From positions 51,318 through 115,317 of the forward strand of contig JAVDCA010000025.1 in NCBI GenBank assembly GCA_030848545.1: DNA of 64,000 nt. Direction: 5' to 3'. The translations under genes were made by a program, and so were the position numbers. This document shows, one piece after another, positions 26,151-34,872 of this stretch. Within the stretch, counting starts at the first letter, position 1; the number at the start of each line of letters is the position of its first letter. The notes beneath the pieces are model-generated. The model saw only the letters and a program-made list of their open reading frames with translations. It was not told the origin of the DNA and made no database searches. The DNA comes from Astrobacterium formosum (lineage in GTDB: Bacteria; Pseudomonadota; Alphaproteobacteria; Rhizobiales; Xanthobacteraceae).

Positions 26151-27878
26151 TCATCCCTTGCGCGCCGTCGTGCGCGCGAGCGGGGCTTCGCTGTCCTCGC
26201 CGAGCATGTTGACGAGCGTCTCCAGGCGGTCGGCTTCGCGCGGGGGCTTGTCCCAGCGCAACCGGCTGATGCGCGGGAACCGCATGGCGAGGCCGGACTT
26301 GTGGCGCGGCGACCGGGCGAGACCCTCGAAGGCGACTTCGAGGACGAGGCCTTGCTCGCCATCGTGGCGGACTTCGCGCACCGGGCCGAAGCGTGCGACC
26401 GTGTTGTTACGCACGAAGCGATCGATGCGCGCCAGTTCCTCGTCGGTGAAGCCGAAATAGGCCTTGCCGACCGGCACCAGTTCGTCGCCCCCGTCGGCAG
26501 CGGTCCACACCCCGAAGGTGTAATCGGAGTAGAAGGACGAGCGCTTGCCGTGGCCGCGCTGGGCGTACATCAAAACGGCGTCGACGACGCGCGGGTCGCG
26601 CTTCCACTTCCACCACGGGCCGCGCGGCCGGCCGGGCGAATAGGGGGCGTCGCGGCGCTTGATCATGACGCCCTCGATCGCCTCGGCATCTAGGCCGGCG
26701 CCGTGGGCGGCGGGGTCGGCGCGGGCGGCCGCGAGTTCGTCCCACGACCCGAAGGGCACCAGCGGCGAGATGTCGAGGCACGGCGAAGCGAACCGCGCCA
26801 CCACGATTTCGAGACGGGCGCGGCGCGCTTCGAACGGCAGCGCGCGCACGTCCTCGGCGCCGTCGAACAGGAGGTCATAGGCGCGCAGATGGGCCGGATA
26901 TTCGGCGATCAGCTTGGCGGTCACGGCCTTGCGGTTGAGCCGCTGCTGCAGGACGTTGAACGACTGCACGCGGGCCTCGCGCAGGATCAGGAGTTCGCCG
27001 TCGAGGACGGCGTCGACGGGCGGAGCCGGCGGGTGCGCATCACCCAGCCGGGCGGCGCCCTCACCCGCCAGCGCGTCGAGAAGATCCGGAAACGTCGCCG
27101 ACATGTCCTCGCCGGTGCGCGAATAGAGCCGCGCATGGCGCGCACCATGGGGGTCGGTCGCGAGCACGGCCTGCACGCGCACGCCGTCCCACTTCCATTC
27201 GGCGCAGAACTCTGCCGCGTCGAGACCGGAAAAGTCCTCGGCCGCGATGGCGTGGGCGAGCATGACCGGGTTGAAGGTCGCCGGATGGGCGCCTTCGGGC
27301 CGCGGCCCGCGGCCCTCCACCCAGGCGAACAGGTCCCCATAGGGAGGCGCGAGCGACGGCCAGACGAGCTCGATCTCGTCCGTCTCCTTGCCGCCGAGGG
27401 ACGCGAGCGCGGTCTTGGCGAGCCGCGCCGACACACCGACGCGCAGGCCGCCGGTGACGAGCTTCAGGAGCGCCCAGCGCCCGGTCTCGTCGAGTTCGTC
27501 GAGCCAGCGGGCGAGTTGCTGCGGCAGCGCGGTTTTGCTCGACGTCGTCAGCGTGGTGACGACGTGGGACAGCGAGGGCGCGTCAAGCTTTCCCTCGTGT
27601 CCCGAAGGCGCCGGCCACATCAGCGCCACCGTCTCGGAGAGGTCGCCCACATAGTCGTAGGCGAGCGCGAACAGGACCGGATCGGTGCGCTCGGCGATCA
27701 GGGCGCGGATCACGCCCGCCTTGGCGTGGCGGAACGACAGCGCGCCGGTGAGTGCTGCGAGCGCATAACCGCGGTCGGGATCGGGCGTGGTCTTGAGATA
27801 GTCGGCGATCAGGGTCAGCTTGGCGGAACGGCCGGACTCATAGGCGAGCCGGTCGAGCAGGGCGGCGAAGCGCTTCAT
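26151..27878 (-). CDS. ATP-dependent DNA ligase (ligase-associated DNA-damage set)
   Basis: This 575-residue ATP-dependent DNA ligase has the nucleotidyl-transfer Lys in EWKWDGVRVQ, the later motifs AVLDGELL and EGVMIKRRDAPY, and the OB-fold end GPWWKWKRDP. It seals nicks in bacterial repair alongside the NAD-dependent LigA. It overlaps the upstream exonuclease by ATGA, as in the four-gene ligase-associated set (exonuclease, ligase, Lhr helicase, PdeM). The helicase and PdeM are not here but at 49.7-53 kb. Confidence 0.94.
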   Translation of the reverse strand: MKRFAALLDRLAYESGRSAKLTLIADYLKTTPDPDRGYALAALTGALSFRHAKAGVIRALIAERTDPVLFALAYDYVGDLSETVALMWPAPSGHEGKLDAPSLSHVVTTLTTSSKTALPQQLARWLDELDETGRWALLKLVTGGLRVGVSARLAKTALASLGGKETDEIELVWPSLAPPYGDLFAWVEGRGPRPEGAHPATFNPVMLAHAIAAEDFSGLDAAEFCAEWKWDGVRVQAVLATDPHGARHARLYSRTGEDMSATFPDLLDALAGEGAARLGDAHPPAPPVDAVLDGELLILREARVQSFNVLQQRLNRKAVTAKLIAEYPAHLRAYDLLFDGAEDVRALPFEARRARLEIVVARFASPCLDISPLVPFGSWDELAAARADPAAHGAGLDAEAIEGVMIKRRDAPYSPGRPRGPWWKWKRDPRVVDAVLMYAQRGHGKRSSFYSDYTFGVWTAADGGDELVPVGKAYFGFTDEELARIDRFVRNNTVARFGPVREVRHDGEQGLVLEVAFEGLARSPRHKSGLAMRFPRISRLRWDKPPREADRLETLVNMLGEDSEAPLARTTARKG

Positions 27879-28951
27879 GGCGCCTCCCCGCCGTCGCCCA
27901 CGACGGTGCCGTCGCCCACGACGATGCCGTCGGTCGTGCCGGCACCCGTGCCTTCGTCCTCATCGCCATAGCCCACCAGCGCCAGCGGGCGGGCGGCGAG
28001 GCCGCGTTGCGTGCACCAGTAGACCAGCGCCTCCTCGGCACCGTGGGTGACCCAGATCTCCTGCGCGCCGGTCGCCGGGATGGTGGCAACGAGGCCGTCC
28101 CAGTCGGCATGGTCGGAGATGACCAGCGGCAGTTCGACGCCGCGCTGGCGGGCGCGCGCCCGCACCCGCATCCAGCCGGACGCGAACGCCGTCACCGGAT
28201 CGGGGATGCGCCGTGCCCATAGGCCCTGCAGGGCCGACGGCGGCGCCAGCACCACGGCGCCGGCGAGGTCCTGGCGCGCCGCGTCGCGGGCGAGACGGAT
28301 GTCGCCGAGATCGTGGACGCGGGCGTAGTAGTCGGTGATCGCCGACAGCGCGCCGTGGAGATAGATCGGCCGGTCGTGACCGGCTTCGCGCAATAGCGCG
28401 ATCAGCCGCTGCGCCTTGCCGAGCGCATAGACGCCGACCACATGGCCGCGCTCGGGAAACACCGACAGGGATTTTGTCAGCTTGCCGACCTCGTCCCCCG
28501 GATGCCCATGGCGAAACACCGGCAGCGCGAAGGTCGCCTCGGTGATGAAGAGGTCGCAGGCGACCGGCACGAACGGCGTGCAGGTCGGATCCGCAACGTC
28601 CTTGTAGTCGCCCGACGCGACGGCGCGGAAGCCATCCTTCTCCATGAGGACCTGGGCCGAGCCGAGAACGTGCCCGGCCGGCAGCAGGGTGACGGCGACG
28701 CCGCCGATCGTGACCGTCTCCCCATAAGCGAGGACTTGGGTGGCGCCGGCGAAGTTCTCGCCCAGGCGCAGCCGCATCAGGTCGAGGGTCTCGCGGGTCG
28801 CCAGCACGGCGCCGTGGCCGGCGCGGGCATGGTCGGAATGGGCGTGCGTGATCACGGCCTTGTCGACCGGCCGCAAGGGGTCGATATGGAAGCCGCCCGG
28901 GCGGCAGCAGAGGCCGGCCGGCGAGGTCTGGACGAGATCATGCGCCCGCAT
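27875..28951 (-). CDS. Ligase-associated MBL-fold DNA exonuclease
   Basis: This 358-residue member of the beta-CASP/MBL (SNM1-like) family has ITHAHSDHARAG as metal site, with LLPAGHVLGSAQV, SGDYKD and VISDHADW as later motifs. It is the exonuclease partner of the downstream ligase in the DNA-damage set. The start MRAHDLVQTSPAG (28951) begins the conserved part; the open frame runs further up into the divergent methyltransferase gene. The C-terminal tail contains an 18 bp in-frame tandem duplication (VVGDGTVVGDG). Confidence 0.92.
   Translation of the reverse strand: MRAHDLVQTSPAGLCCRPGGFHIDPLRPVDKAVITHAHSDHARAGHGAVLATRETLDLMRLRLGENFAGATQVLAYGETVTIGGVAVTLLPAGHVLGSAQVLMEKDGFRAVASGDYKDVADPTCTPFVPVACDLFITEATFALPVFRHGHPGDEVGKLTKSLSVFPERGHVVGVYALGKAQRLIALLREAGHDRPIYLHGALSAITDYYARVHDLGDIRLARDAARQDLAGAVVLAPPSALQGLWARRIPDPVTAFASGWMRVRARARQRGVELPLVISDHADWDGLVATIPATGAQEIWVTHGAEEALVYWCTQRGLAARPLALVGYGDEDEGTGAGTTDGIVVGDGTVVGDGGEAP
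27891..27926. repeat. 18 bp in-frame tandem duplication near the exonuclease 3' end
   Basis: ccgtcgcccacgacggtg (27891-27908) and ccgtcgcccacgacgatg (27909-27926) encode a doubled VVGDG segment in the last residues of the exonuclease. Confidence 0.8.
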
Positions 28952-28991
28952 TGCTTTCAAACTTAAGCTCTCGGCGCCAGGACGGAAGCCC

Positions 28992-29900
28992 ATGTCGACG
29001 CATTTCGCGAGTTCCGGCAACCTGTTGGCGGACCGTCGGTTCGAGTTCGCGCAGGCGTTGGCGGAGCGTGGCGAGATCGAGGCGGCCGCCGACCTCATGG
29101 CCCAGACGGTGGCGCTTTCGCCTTCCTTCGCATCCGCCTGGTTTGCCCTCGGCGACTTCCAGGAGCGGCTCGGGCAAGGCACGCAGGCCGAGAACTCCTT
29201 CCGGCAGGCCCTGCGGCACGAACCCGCCGATCACCATGGCGCCACGCTGCGCCTCACCCGGCTGGGCGTCGCGGCGCCCGCCATGACGCCCGCCTATGTG
29301 GAAACCTTGTTCGACCAGTATGCGGAGCGCTTCGACCACGCCCTCGTCGACGGCCTCGCGTATCGGGGACCGGCGCTGTTGCGCGCCGCCATCGAACGGG
29401 CGTCATCGCCATCGCGGCGGTTCGCCCACATGCTCGATCTCGGTTGCGGCACCGGGCTCGCCGGCGAGGCCTTCCGCCACATGGCAGAACGCATGAGCGG
29501 CGTCGACCTGTCGGCCGGGATGCTCGCCGCCGCGCGGGCGAGAAATCTCTACGCCGACCTTGCCCAGACGGATCTCGCCGCCTTCCTGGCGGTGAGCCGC
29601 GCGCGCTACGACCTCGTCATCGCGGCCGACGTGTTCGCGTATCTGTCCGATCTCGCGCCGGTATGCGCGGCGGTGTCGGGCGTGCTTGCGCCCGCGGGCC
29701 TGTTCGGCTTTTCGGTGGAGACCCACGCCGGCGACGGCGTCGTGCTCGGCGAGAAGCTGCGCTACGCCCACGGCGGCACGCATGTGCGCGCCGCGCTCGC
29801 GGCGGCAAAACTCTCGATCATCGAAATGGAGCCGGCCTCGGCCCGCAACGAGGCCGGCGTGCCCGTTGCCGGGCTCGTCGTGGTGGCTTCGCCCGCCTGA
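28992..29900 (+). CDS. TPR - SAM-dependent methyltransferase
   Basis: The 302-residue protein starts with about 100 residues of TPR-like helices (FAQALAERGEIEAAADLMAQ) and then a Rossmann methyltransferase with motif I MLDLGCGTGLAGEAF, motif II SGVDLSAGML and an IAADVFAYL block. The substrate is unknown. It is divergent from the exonuclease with only 40 bp between start codons, so the promoters must overlap the coding ends. The stop codon sits in the loop of a terminator hairpin. Confidence 0.88.
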   Translation: MSTHFASSGNLLADRRFEFAQALAERGEIEAAADLMAQTVALSPSFASAWFALGDFQERLGQGTQAENSFRQALRHEPADHHGATLRLTRLGVAAPAMTPAYVETLFDQYAERFDHALVDGLAYRGPALLRAAIERASSPSRRFAHMLDLGCGTGLAGEAFRHMAERMSGVDLSAGMLAAARARNLYADLAQTDLAAFLAVSRARYDLVIAADVFAYLSDLAPVCAAVSGVLAPAGLFGFSVETHAGDGVVLGEKLRYAHGGTHVRAALAAAKLSIIEMEPASARNEAGVPVAGLVVVASPA

Positions 29901-29910
29901 GCGGGCTTTT
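29891..29910 (+). terminator. Terminator with the methyltransferase stop codon in its loop
   Basis: GCCCGC-CTGA-GCGGGC-TTTT; the TGA at 29898-29900 is the stop codon. A second similar hairpin (cccgcccgagcggg, 29913-29926) follows as an imperfect duplicate with 21 bp period. Confidence 0.75.
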
Positions 29911-29936
29911 GACCCGCCCGAGCGGGCCTAAAGCCC

Positions 29937-31151
29937 CTACTCCGCCGCCACCGCCTTGGCGAGGCCGGCGACGCGCAGCGTGTGCTGGGCGATCATCGCC
30001 TCTTCGTCGGTTTGCAGGCAGTAGACGCGCACGCGCGAATTCGCCGCCGAGATCAATTCCGTGCCGCGGCTCTTGTTGGCTTGCCCATCGAGCTCGACGC
30101 CGGCCCAGCCGAGGCCTTGGCACACCTCCGCACGCACGGTGGGTGAGTTGGAGCCGATGCCGGCGGTGAACACGAGCGTGTCGAGACCACCGAGCGCCGC
30201 CATCAGGCTGCCGATCTCACGCTGAATGCGATAGATGAAATAGTCGATCGCCTGGCGGGCGCGCGGATCCGCCGATGCCTCCAGATCGCGCATGTCGTTG
30301 GAGACGCCGGACATGCCCTTGAGGCCGGACTTCTTGTAGAGGAGGTCGGAGATCTCGGAGGCCGACATCTGCTTCTGCTGCATCAGATAGAGCAGCACGC
30401 CGGGATCGATCTGGCCGCAGCGGGTCCCCATGGGCAGGCCTTCCAGCGGCGAGAAGCCCAGCGTACAGGAGATCCCCTTGCCGCGCTTGGCGCCGGCGAG
30501 GGAGGCGCCGCTGCCGAGATGGCAGATGATCACCCGATTGGTGATGTCTGCATTTTGACCGGCGATGTCGGCGAGCCGACGGGTGATGTACTCGTAGGAC
30601 AGGCCGTGGAATCCGTAGCGCCGCACGCCTTCGTCGTAGAACTGCGGCGCCAGGCCATAGGTGTCGGCGACGAACGGCTGGGTGCGATGGAAGGCGGTGT
30701 CGAAGCAGGCGATCTGCGGCACACCGGGAAACGCCTTCTTGGCGGCGACGATGCCGGCGACGTTGGGCGGCTCGTGCAGGGGCGCGAGCGGCGTGAACGA
30801 CTCCAGATCCCGCAGCACCGCGTCGTCGACGACGGTCGGGTGCGAGTACTTCTTGCCGCCGTGGACGACCCGATGTCCGACGGCCCCCACGCGCAGGCCC
30901 GGGAAGGCGCTTTCGAGCCAGCCCAGGATGATCTTGACGCCGTCGGAATGGTTCTTCGGCGCGTCGGCGCCGTCGAGCGTGCGCTTGGTCTTGTTCTTGT
31001 CGCCGGCGCGGCGAACCTCGAACTCGGGGATCAGGCCGAGCGCCTCGATCTGGCCGGTGGCGAGCATTTTCGGCCATTCGTCGCCGTTGGCGTACAACGC
31101 GAACTTGATCGAGGACGATCCGGCGTTGAGGGTGATGACGTGGTCGTCCAT
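29937..31151 (-). CDS. ackA: Acetate kinase
   Basis: It makes ATP and acetate from acetyl phosphate and ADP, or runs in reverse. This 404-residue protein has VITLNAGSSSIKFALY at the N-terminus, RRYGFHGLSYEY with the catalytic region, and LGSGASLAGAKRGKG. The start MDDHVITLN (31151) is the family start. An in-frame ATG at 31184 overlaps the pta stop by ATGA and would add 11 residues, so coupled translation from there is possible. It forms an operon with the upstream phosphotransacetylase. Confidence 0.96.
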   Translation of the reverse strand: MDDHVITLNAGSSSIKFALYANGDEWPKMLATGQIEALGLIPEFEVRRAGDKNKTKRTLDGADAPKNHSDGVKIILGWLESAFPGLRVGAVGHRVVHGGKKYSHPTVVDDAVLRDLESFTPLAPLHEPPNVAGIVAAKKAFPGVPQIACFDTAFHRTQPFVADTYGLAPQFYDEGVRRYGFHGLSYEYITRRLADIAGQNADITNRVIICHLGSGASLAGAKRGKGISCTLGFSPLEGLPMGTRCGQIDPGVLLYLMQQKQMSASEISDLLYKKSGLKGMSGVSNDMRDLEASADPRARQAIDYFIYRIQREIGSLMAALGGLDTLVFTAGIGSNSPTVRAEVCQGLGWAGVELDGQANKSRGTELISAANSRVRVYCLQTDEEAMIAQHTLRVAGLAKAVAAE

Positions 31152-31180
31152 GGCAATTCCAGTCTGGTGTCGGTTCGAAT

Positions 31181-32596
31181 TCATTCGGCGGCGGTCTTTG
31201 CCGCCGTGAAAGCGGAGCGGCCGGTCCGGCGGCGGTAATCGTAGAGCGCCGCCAGCGCCGCCGAGGCAAGCCGCGACTTGGCGTTGTCGGCGCGGCTGGT
31301 GAGCATCACCGGCACCTTGGCGCCGACCACCAGGCCGGCCGCTTCGGCACGGGCCACGAAGGTCAATTCCTTGGCGAGCATGTTGCCGGCCTCGAGATTG
31401 GGCACGATGAGGACATTGGCCTGGCCGGCGACCGGGGAGGCAATGCCCTTGGTGCGCGCCGCCGCGAGGTCCATGGCGTTGTCCATGGCGAGCGGCCCGT
31501 CGACAATGCCGCCGACGATCTGGCCGCGCTCGGCCATCTTGGACAGCGCCGCCGCATCGATGGTCGACGGAATGTTGGGATTGACGGTCTCGACGGCGGA
31601 CAGGACGCCGACGCGCGGCTTCTCAAGGCCGCAGGCGAGCGCGAGGTCGATGGCGTTCTGGACGATGTCGACCTTGGTGAGGAGATCGGGCGCGATGTTG
31701 ATCGCCGCGTCAGAGATGAACAAGAGCTCGTCGAGGGTCGGGACGTCCATGACGAAGACGTGCGAGATGCGCCGGTTGGCGCGCAGGCCGCCTTCCTTCT
31801 TGACCACCTGGGCGAGGAGCTGATCGGAATGGATGTTGCCCTTCATGATCGCGGCGGCCTCGCCCTTGCGGACGATCTCGACGGCACGCGAAGCGGCTTC
31901 GTCGTGGGTCGAGGCTTCCACGATCCGGTAGGGCGTAACGTCGACGCCGGCGGCTTCTGCCGCCTGGAGGATCGCGGCCTTCACGCCGATCAGGATCGGC
32001 TCGATGATGCCTTCGCGGGCGGCCAGCACGGCGCCGGTGAGGGAGTTGGAATCATCGGGGCAGACCACCGCGGTCGCCATGCGGCCGAGACTGCGGGCAG
32101 CATCGATCAGCGGCAGGAACTGGTTCTTCTGGTCGAGGATGAGGGTGGGCAGCTCGCGGTTCGCGAGAGACATCGATTTGATCGGAACGTTGATCTCGGC
32201 GAGGCCTTCGGCCACCACGGTACCGTCCCGCTTGAGGATCTTGGTCTCGAAGGTGGCGAGCGGCTTGGCGTGCTTGGCGGCGCAGCGCACGCTGACGATG
32301 ACGGTGTCGCCGATATGGACGCCGCAGCGGAAGCTGATCTGCTGCGACAGGAGAAGCGTACCCGGGCCGGGCAGAAGCGTGCCGAACACCGCCGACAGGA
32401 GCGATCCTGCCCACATGGAGGGCGCGACGATGTCGGCAGTCGCCGGCTTGCCATCCGCCGGCATATGCGCCGGGTTGGTATTGCCGGACACGTGCGCGAA
32501 CAAATAGATGTCCTGCAGCGACAATGTGCGCTCGATACTGGCGGTGGCTCCGACTTTCAACTCGTCGAAGGTGGTGTTCTTGATGACGTCCTGCAT
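31181..32596 (-). CDS. pta: Bifunctional enoyl-CoA hydratase-like / phosphate acetyltransferase
   Basis: This 471-residue fusion has an N-terminal MaoC/hot-dog domain (about residues 1-145; HVSGNTNPAHMPADG is the hydratase-like motif) and a C-terminal phosphate acetyl/butyryltransferase domain (about 160-460; AAIMKGNIHSDQLL, VETVNPNIPST). It links acetyl-CoA or acyl-CoA to acetyl phosphate. With ackA directly downstream it gives a two-step acetate route. The start MQDVIKNTTF (32596) matches the fold; an ATG eight codons earlier is possible. An FNR-like palindrome lies about 115 bp upstream. Confidence 0.92.
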   Translation of the reverse strand: MQDVIKNTTFDELKVGATASIERTLSLQDIYLFAHVSGNTNPAHMPADGKPATADIVAPSMWAGSLLSAVFGTLLPGPGTLLLSQQISFRCGVHIGDTVIVSVRCAAKHAKPLATFETKILKRDGTVVAEGLAEINVPIKSMSLANRELPTLILDQKNQFLPLIDAARSLGRMATAVVCPDDSNSLTGAVLAAREGIIEPILIGVKAAILQAAEAAGVDVTPYRIVEASTHDEAASRAVEIVRKGEAAAIMKGNIHSDQLLAQVVKKEGGLRANRRISHVFVMDVPTLDELLFISDAAINIAPDLLTKVDIVQNAIDLALACGLEKPRVGVLSAVETVNPNIPSTIDAAALSKMAERGQIVGGIVDGPLAMDNAMDLAAARTKGIASPVAGQANVLIVPNLEAGNMLAKELTFVARAEAAGLVVGAKVPVMLTSRADNAKSRLASAALAALYDYRRRTGRSAFTAAKTAAE

Positions 32597-33055
32597 GGAC
32601 TCGCTTCTCCATTGGCGCACGGCGGCGTGGTCGACGGCGCTCGTGACCGTGCGTCGGATTCGTCAGCCGTTTGGCAGGAACGACTTAGCCGCAGGTCGCC
32701 GGACGTCGCTTTGCGCAAGCGCAAAATTCGCAAGCGCAAACGTTGCGGTAAGCCGCGTGGATTGCCGAACTCTTAATCAGCGGCCGGGCCGCGTCCCCGC
32801 ATTGCAGCAAGGCTCGCGCCCCACGGCCCTTACGATCGTGCCGGCATGGCGACGAAGTGGGCAAACTGCAACGATTTGCTTGCGTGGCGAGCGGACCAGG
32901 ACCGACGATTACGGGATAGTGCTGATGAACCTTGGGCGCACCTCGGCGGCGGTGGTGCAATCCACCCGCGCGCTGACCGCATGGCTCGGCGGCCCCGATA
33001 CGCGGCCGCGGGACACGGCTTCCTCCACATGGCTTCGCCGTGTAGAAGGCAGGCC
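32597..33055. other. Gene-free spacer between pta and the NUDIX gene
   Basis: No convincing gene is seen on either strand; short open frames here have Arg/Pro/Cys-rich shadow composition. The part near 32711-32745 holds repeated cgcaagcgcaaa units and the palindrome listed separately. It should contain the divergent promoters of pta-ackA (left) and the NUDIX gene (right). Confidence 0.6.
32711..32724. promoter_or_regulatory. FNR-like palindrome TTGCG-CAAG-CGCAA upstream of pta
   Basis: A 14 bp TTG-N8-CAA palindrome with the 5-4-5 spacing of Crp/FNR-family sites, about 115 bp upstream of the pta start. The inner bases (GCG) differ from the FixK consensus (GAT/GAC), so the regulator is uncertain. 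Confidence 0.35.
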
Positions 33056-33604
33056 ATGAACGACAGCCGGAAAAAAAACCGCCGGCCCGTGCGAGCCGCC
33101 GGCGGCATCGTCGTGCGCGCCGGCGCCGTACCGTTGTTTGCCGTGGTCCAGATGAGCAAATTCGACTCGTGGGTGCTACCCAAGGGTAAGCTCAACCACG
33201 GCGAAACCGCTATTCAGGCGGCAGAGCGCGAAGTCATGGAGGAGACCGGTCACGAGGTCACCGTGCACGAGTTCGTCGGCACCCTGGCCTACGAAGTCGG
33301 TGGCCGGCCGAAGATCGTACAGTTCTGGCGCATGCAGGCGCTCGACGAAAAGCCCGCCTATCCGTTGATGCACGACATCCAGAAGGTCACGTGGCTGCCC
33401 CTCGAAGAGGCCGTCGGCCTCCTCACCCATCTGCGCGAACGGGAATTTCTCGGCAGCGTTGGACCCCATGTGGCCGCCGCAATGGCGGCGGCGCCCGCCC
33501 TCGCGACCGATCGCGACGGCAGGAAACCGTGGTGGCGCGGCATCGTCGTCGATGCGGTCTGCGCTTGGCTGCGGCGTATCAGGCCGGCGCGGGCGCAGGG
33601 TTGA
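33056..33604 (+). CDS. NUDIX hydrolase
   Basis: This 182-residue protein has a complete Nudix box at residues 44-66 ([20 protein letters not shown], then TGHEV), which binds Mg2+ and cuts nucleoside-diphosphate-linked substrates. SWVLPKGK precedes it, as in diadenosine polyphosphate-type members. The start [11 protein letters not shown] (33056) was chosen over an ATG at 32846, which adds unlike sequence. Its end overlaps the convergent wrbA by 26 bp. Its first codons (A-run then GC-rich inverted repeat) would act as a terminator on the opposite strand. Confidence 0.9.
   Translation: MNDSRKKNRRPVRAAGGIVVRAGAVPLFAVVQMSKFDSWVLPKGKLNHGETAIQAAEREVMEETGHEVTVHEFVGTLAYEVGGRPKIVQFWRMQALDEKPAYPLMHDIQKVTWLPLEEAVGLLTHLREREFLGSVGPHVAAAMAAAPALATDRDGRKPWWRGIVVDAVCAWLRRIRPARAQG
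33071..33105 (-). terminator. Antisense terminator inside the NUDIX 5' end
   Basis: On the minus strand GCCGGCGG...CCGCCGGC... pairs as an 8 bp stem (33098-33105 with 33079-33086) followed by eight U (33071-33078). It could stop wrbA transcripts that read antisense through the NUDIX gene. Confidence 0.45.
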
Positions 33605-34214
33605 GACCGGCCGGGGCGGCGGCGAGCTTGGCGGCGATCTGCGCCACGTGGCGGCCCTGCCACCGGGCGCCGGCGAGTTCGACCGCCGACGGCTGGCGAC
33701 TGCCATCGGACCCCGCAATGGTCGAGGCCCCGTAGGGCGAATTGCCCATCACTTCGGCGACGCCGCTCTGGCCTTCGAACGCATAGGGCAGGCCGACCAC
33801 CACCATGCCGAAATGCAGCAGCACCGGCAGGAAAGTCAGAATGGTGGATTCCTGGCCGCCGTGCTGCGTGGCCGACGAGGTGAACACCGAGCCCACCTTT
33901 CCGACCAGGCTGCCCTTGGCCCATAGGCCGCCGGCCTGGTCGAGAAAGTTCTTCATCTGCGAGGTCATGTTGCCGAACCGGGTGCCGGTCCCGAACACGA
34001 TGGCGTCGTAGTCGGCCAGTTCCGCGATTTCCGCGACGGCCGCTTCCTGGTCGAGCTTGAAGCCGGATTTTTTGGCGATCTCAACCGGCACCAGTTCGGG
34101 CACGCGCTTGATGACGGTTTCGGCACCAGCTTGGCGCGCGCCTTCGGCGACCGCGCGCGCCATGGTCTCGATATGACCATAGGCGGAATAGTAGAGAACG
34201 AGAACTTTGGCCAT
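33579..34214 (-). CDS. wrbA: NAD(P)H:quinone oxidoreductase WrbA
   Basis: WrbA is a flavodoxin-like FMN enzyme that reduces quinones by two electrons. The 211-residue protein has [19 protein letters not shown] (phosphate loop), [18 protein letters not shown] and [15 protein letters not shown], all typical. The C-terminus is a short Ala/Pro tail that overlaps the 3' end of the NUDIX gene. A DoxX-family gene is just upstream in the same direction and a divergent LysR regulator sits beyond it. Confidence 0.96.
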   Translation of the reverse strand: MAKVLVLYYSAYGHIETMARAVAEGARQAGAETVIKRVPELVPVEIAKKSGFKLDQEAAVAEIAELADYDAIVFGTGTRFGNMTSQMKNFLDQAGGLWAKGSLVGKVGSVFTSSATQHGGQESTILTFLPVLLHFGMVVVGLPYAFEGQSGVAEVMGNSPYGASTIAGSDGSRQPSAVELAGARWQGRHVAQIAAKLAAAPAGLNPAPAPA

Positions 34215-34261
34215 CTGGGTCTCCTTACGAAATGAACGCCGGGCGACGGGCGTGGCTCACA

Positions 34262-34744
34262 TCAGAACTCGCGGCCGATCAGCGCATCGAGCGAGTAGCG
34301 GCCACCGCCGCGAATCACGAAGACGAGAGCGACGACACCCCACAGGAGCGGGTACTCGTAGCCGCCCGACGTCCAGAAGAAGCCCGCCGGCAGGTGGACG
34401 TGCACGACCGCGACCGCCATCAGGCCGGCGACGAGGGCGGCGACCGGACGGGTCAGGAGCCCGAACGCAAGCGCAAGTCCGCCCGCGAACTCGATCAGTC
34501 CGGCGACCAGCGCCAGCGACGCCGGCAGGCCGAGCTTGGCGGCGAAGAACTGGCCGGTGGCGTCGACACCGTAGCCGCCGAACCAGCCGAACAGCTTTTG
34601 GGCGCCGTGGGGCACCAGCAGCAGACCGGCGGTGACCCGCAGCAGCGGTTCCGCGAAGGGCGAGGAGGCCGCCGCCAGCGAGGCGAATGCCGGCACCACC
34701 GGGGCCGCGGGCGAAGAGGTGGACGTCAGCGAGGTCGAGGACAT
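34262..34744 (-). CDS. DoxX-family membrane protein
   Basis: The 160-residue protein has four membrane spans; GLLLVPHGAQKLFGWFGG is the family signature. DoxX proteins of this type are often linked to redox stress and quinone or thiol metabolism. Here it is 47 bp upstream of wrbA, which fits a redox unit. The start MSSTSLTST (34744) has AGGAG at 8 bp; the longer frame upstream lacks one. It is divergent from the LysR gene. Confidence 0.9.
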   Translation of the reverse strand: MSSTSLTSTSSPAAPVVPAFASLAAASSPFAEPLLRVTAGLLLVPHGAQKLFGWFGGYGVDATGQFFAAKLGLPASLALVAGLIEFAGGLALAFGLLTRPVAALVAGLMAVAVVHVHLPAGFFWTSGGYEYPLLWGVVALVFVIRGGGRYSLDALIGREF

Positions 34745-34808
34745 GGCGAAGCTCCTGCAGACTGGGGCGAGCCAGCCCATGGCTGTCGGCTCTTGGCCAA
34801 TGATTTAG

Positions 34809-34828
34809 GTTGCTCCGTTGATCGCAAC
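34809..34828. promoter_or_regulatory. Possible LysR-type operator between doxX and lysR
   Basis: GTTGC-N10-GCAAC (34809-34813, 34824-34828) is an inverted repeat in the 128 bp between the divergent starts. LysR proteins usually bind such sites next to their own gene. The spacer is richer in A/T than its surroundings. Confidence 0.35.
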
Positions 34829-34872
34829 AATCTAGCTTATTTGCACAAGACTGTGCCGTTTTCTGGAACAAT

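Noticed and set aside
29937..31184. AckA start at ATG 31184
   Set aside because: It overlaps the pta stop by ATGA and so is possible, but the family N-terminus begins at 31151; noted in the entry.
32685..32960. 91-codon minus-strand frame upstream of pta
   Set aside because: Cys/Arg/His-rich, no ribosome site, crosses the likely promoter region.
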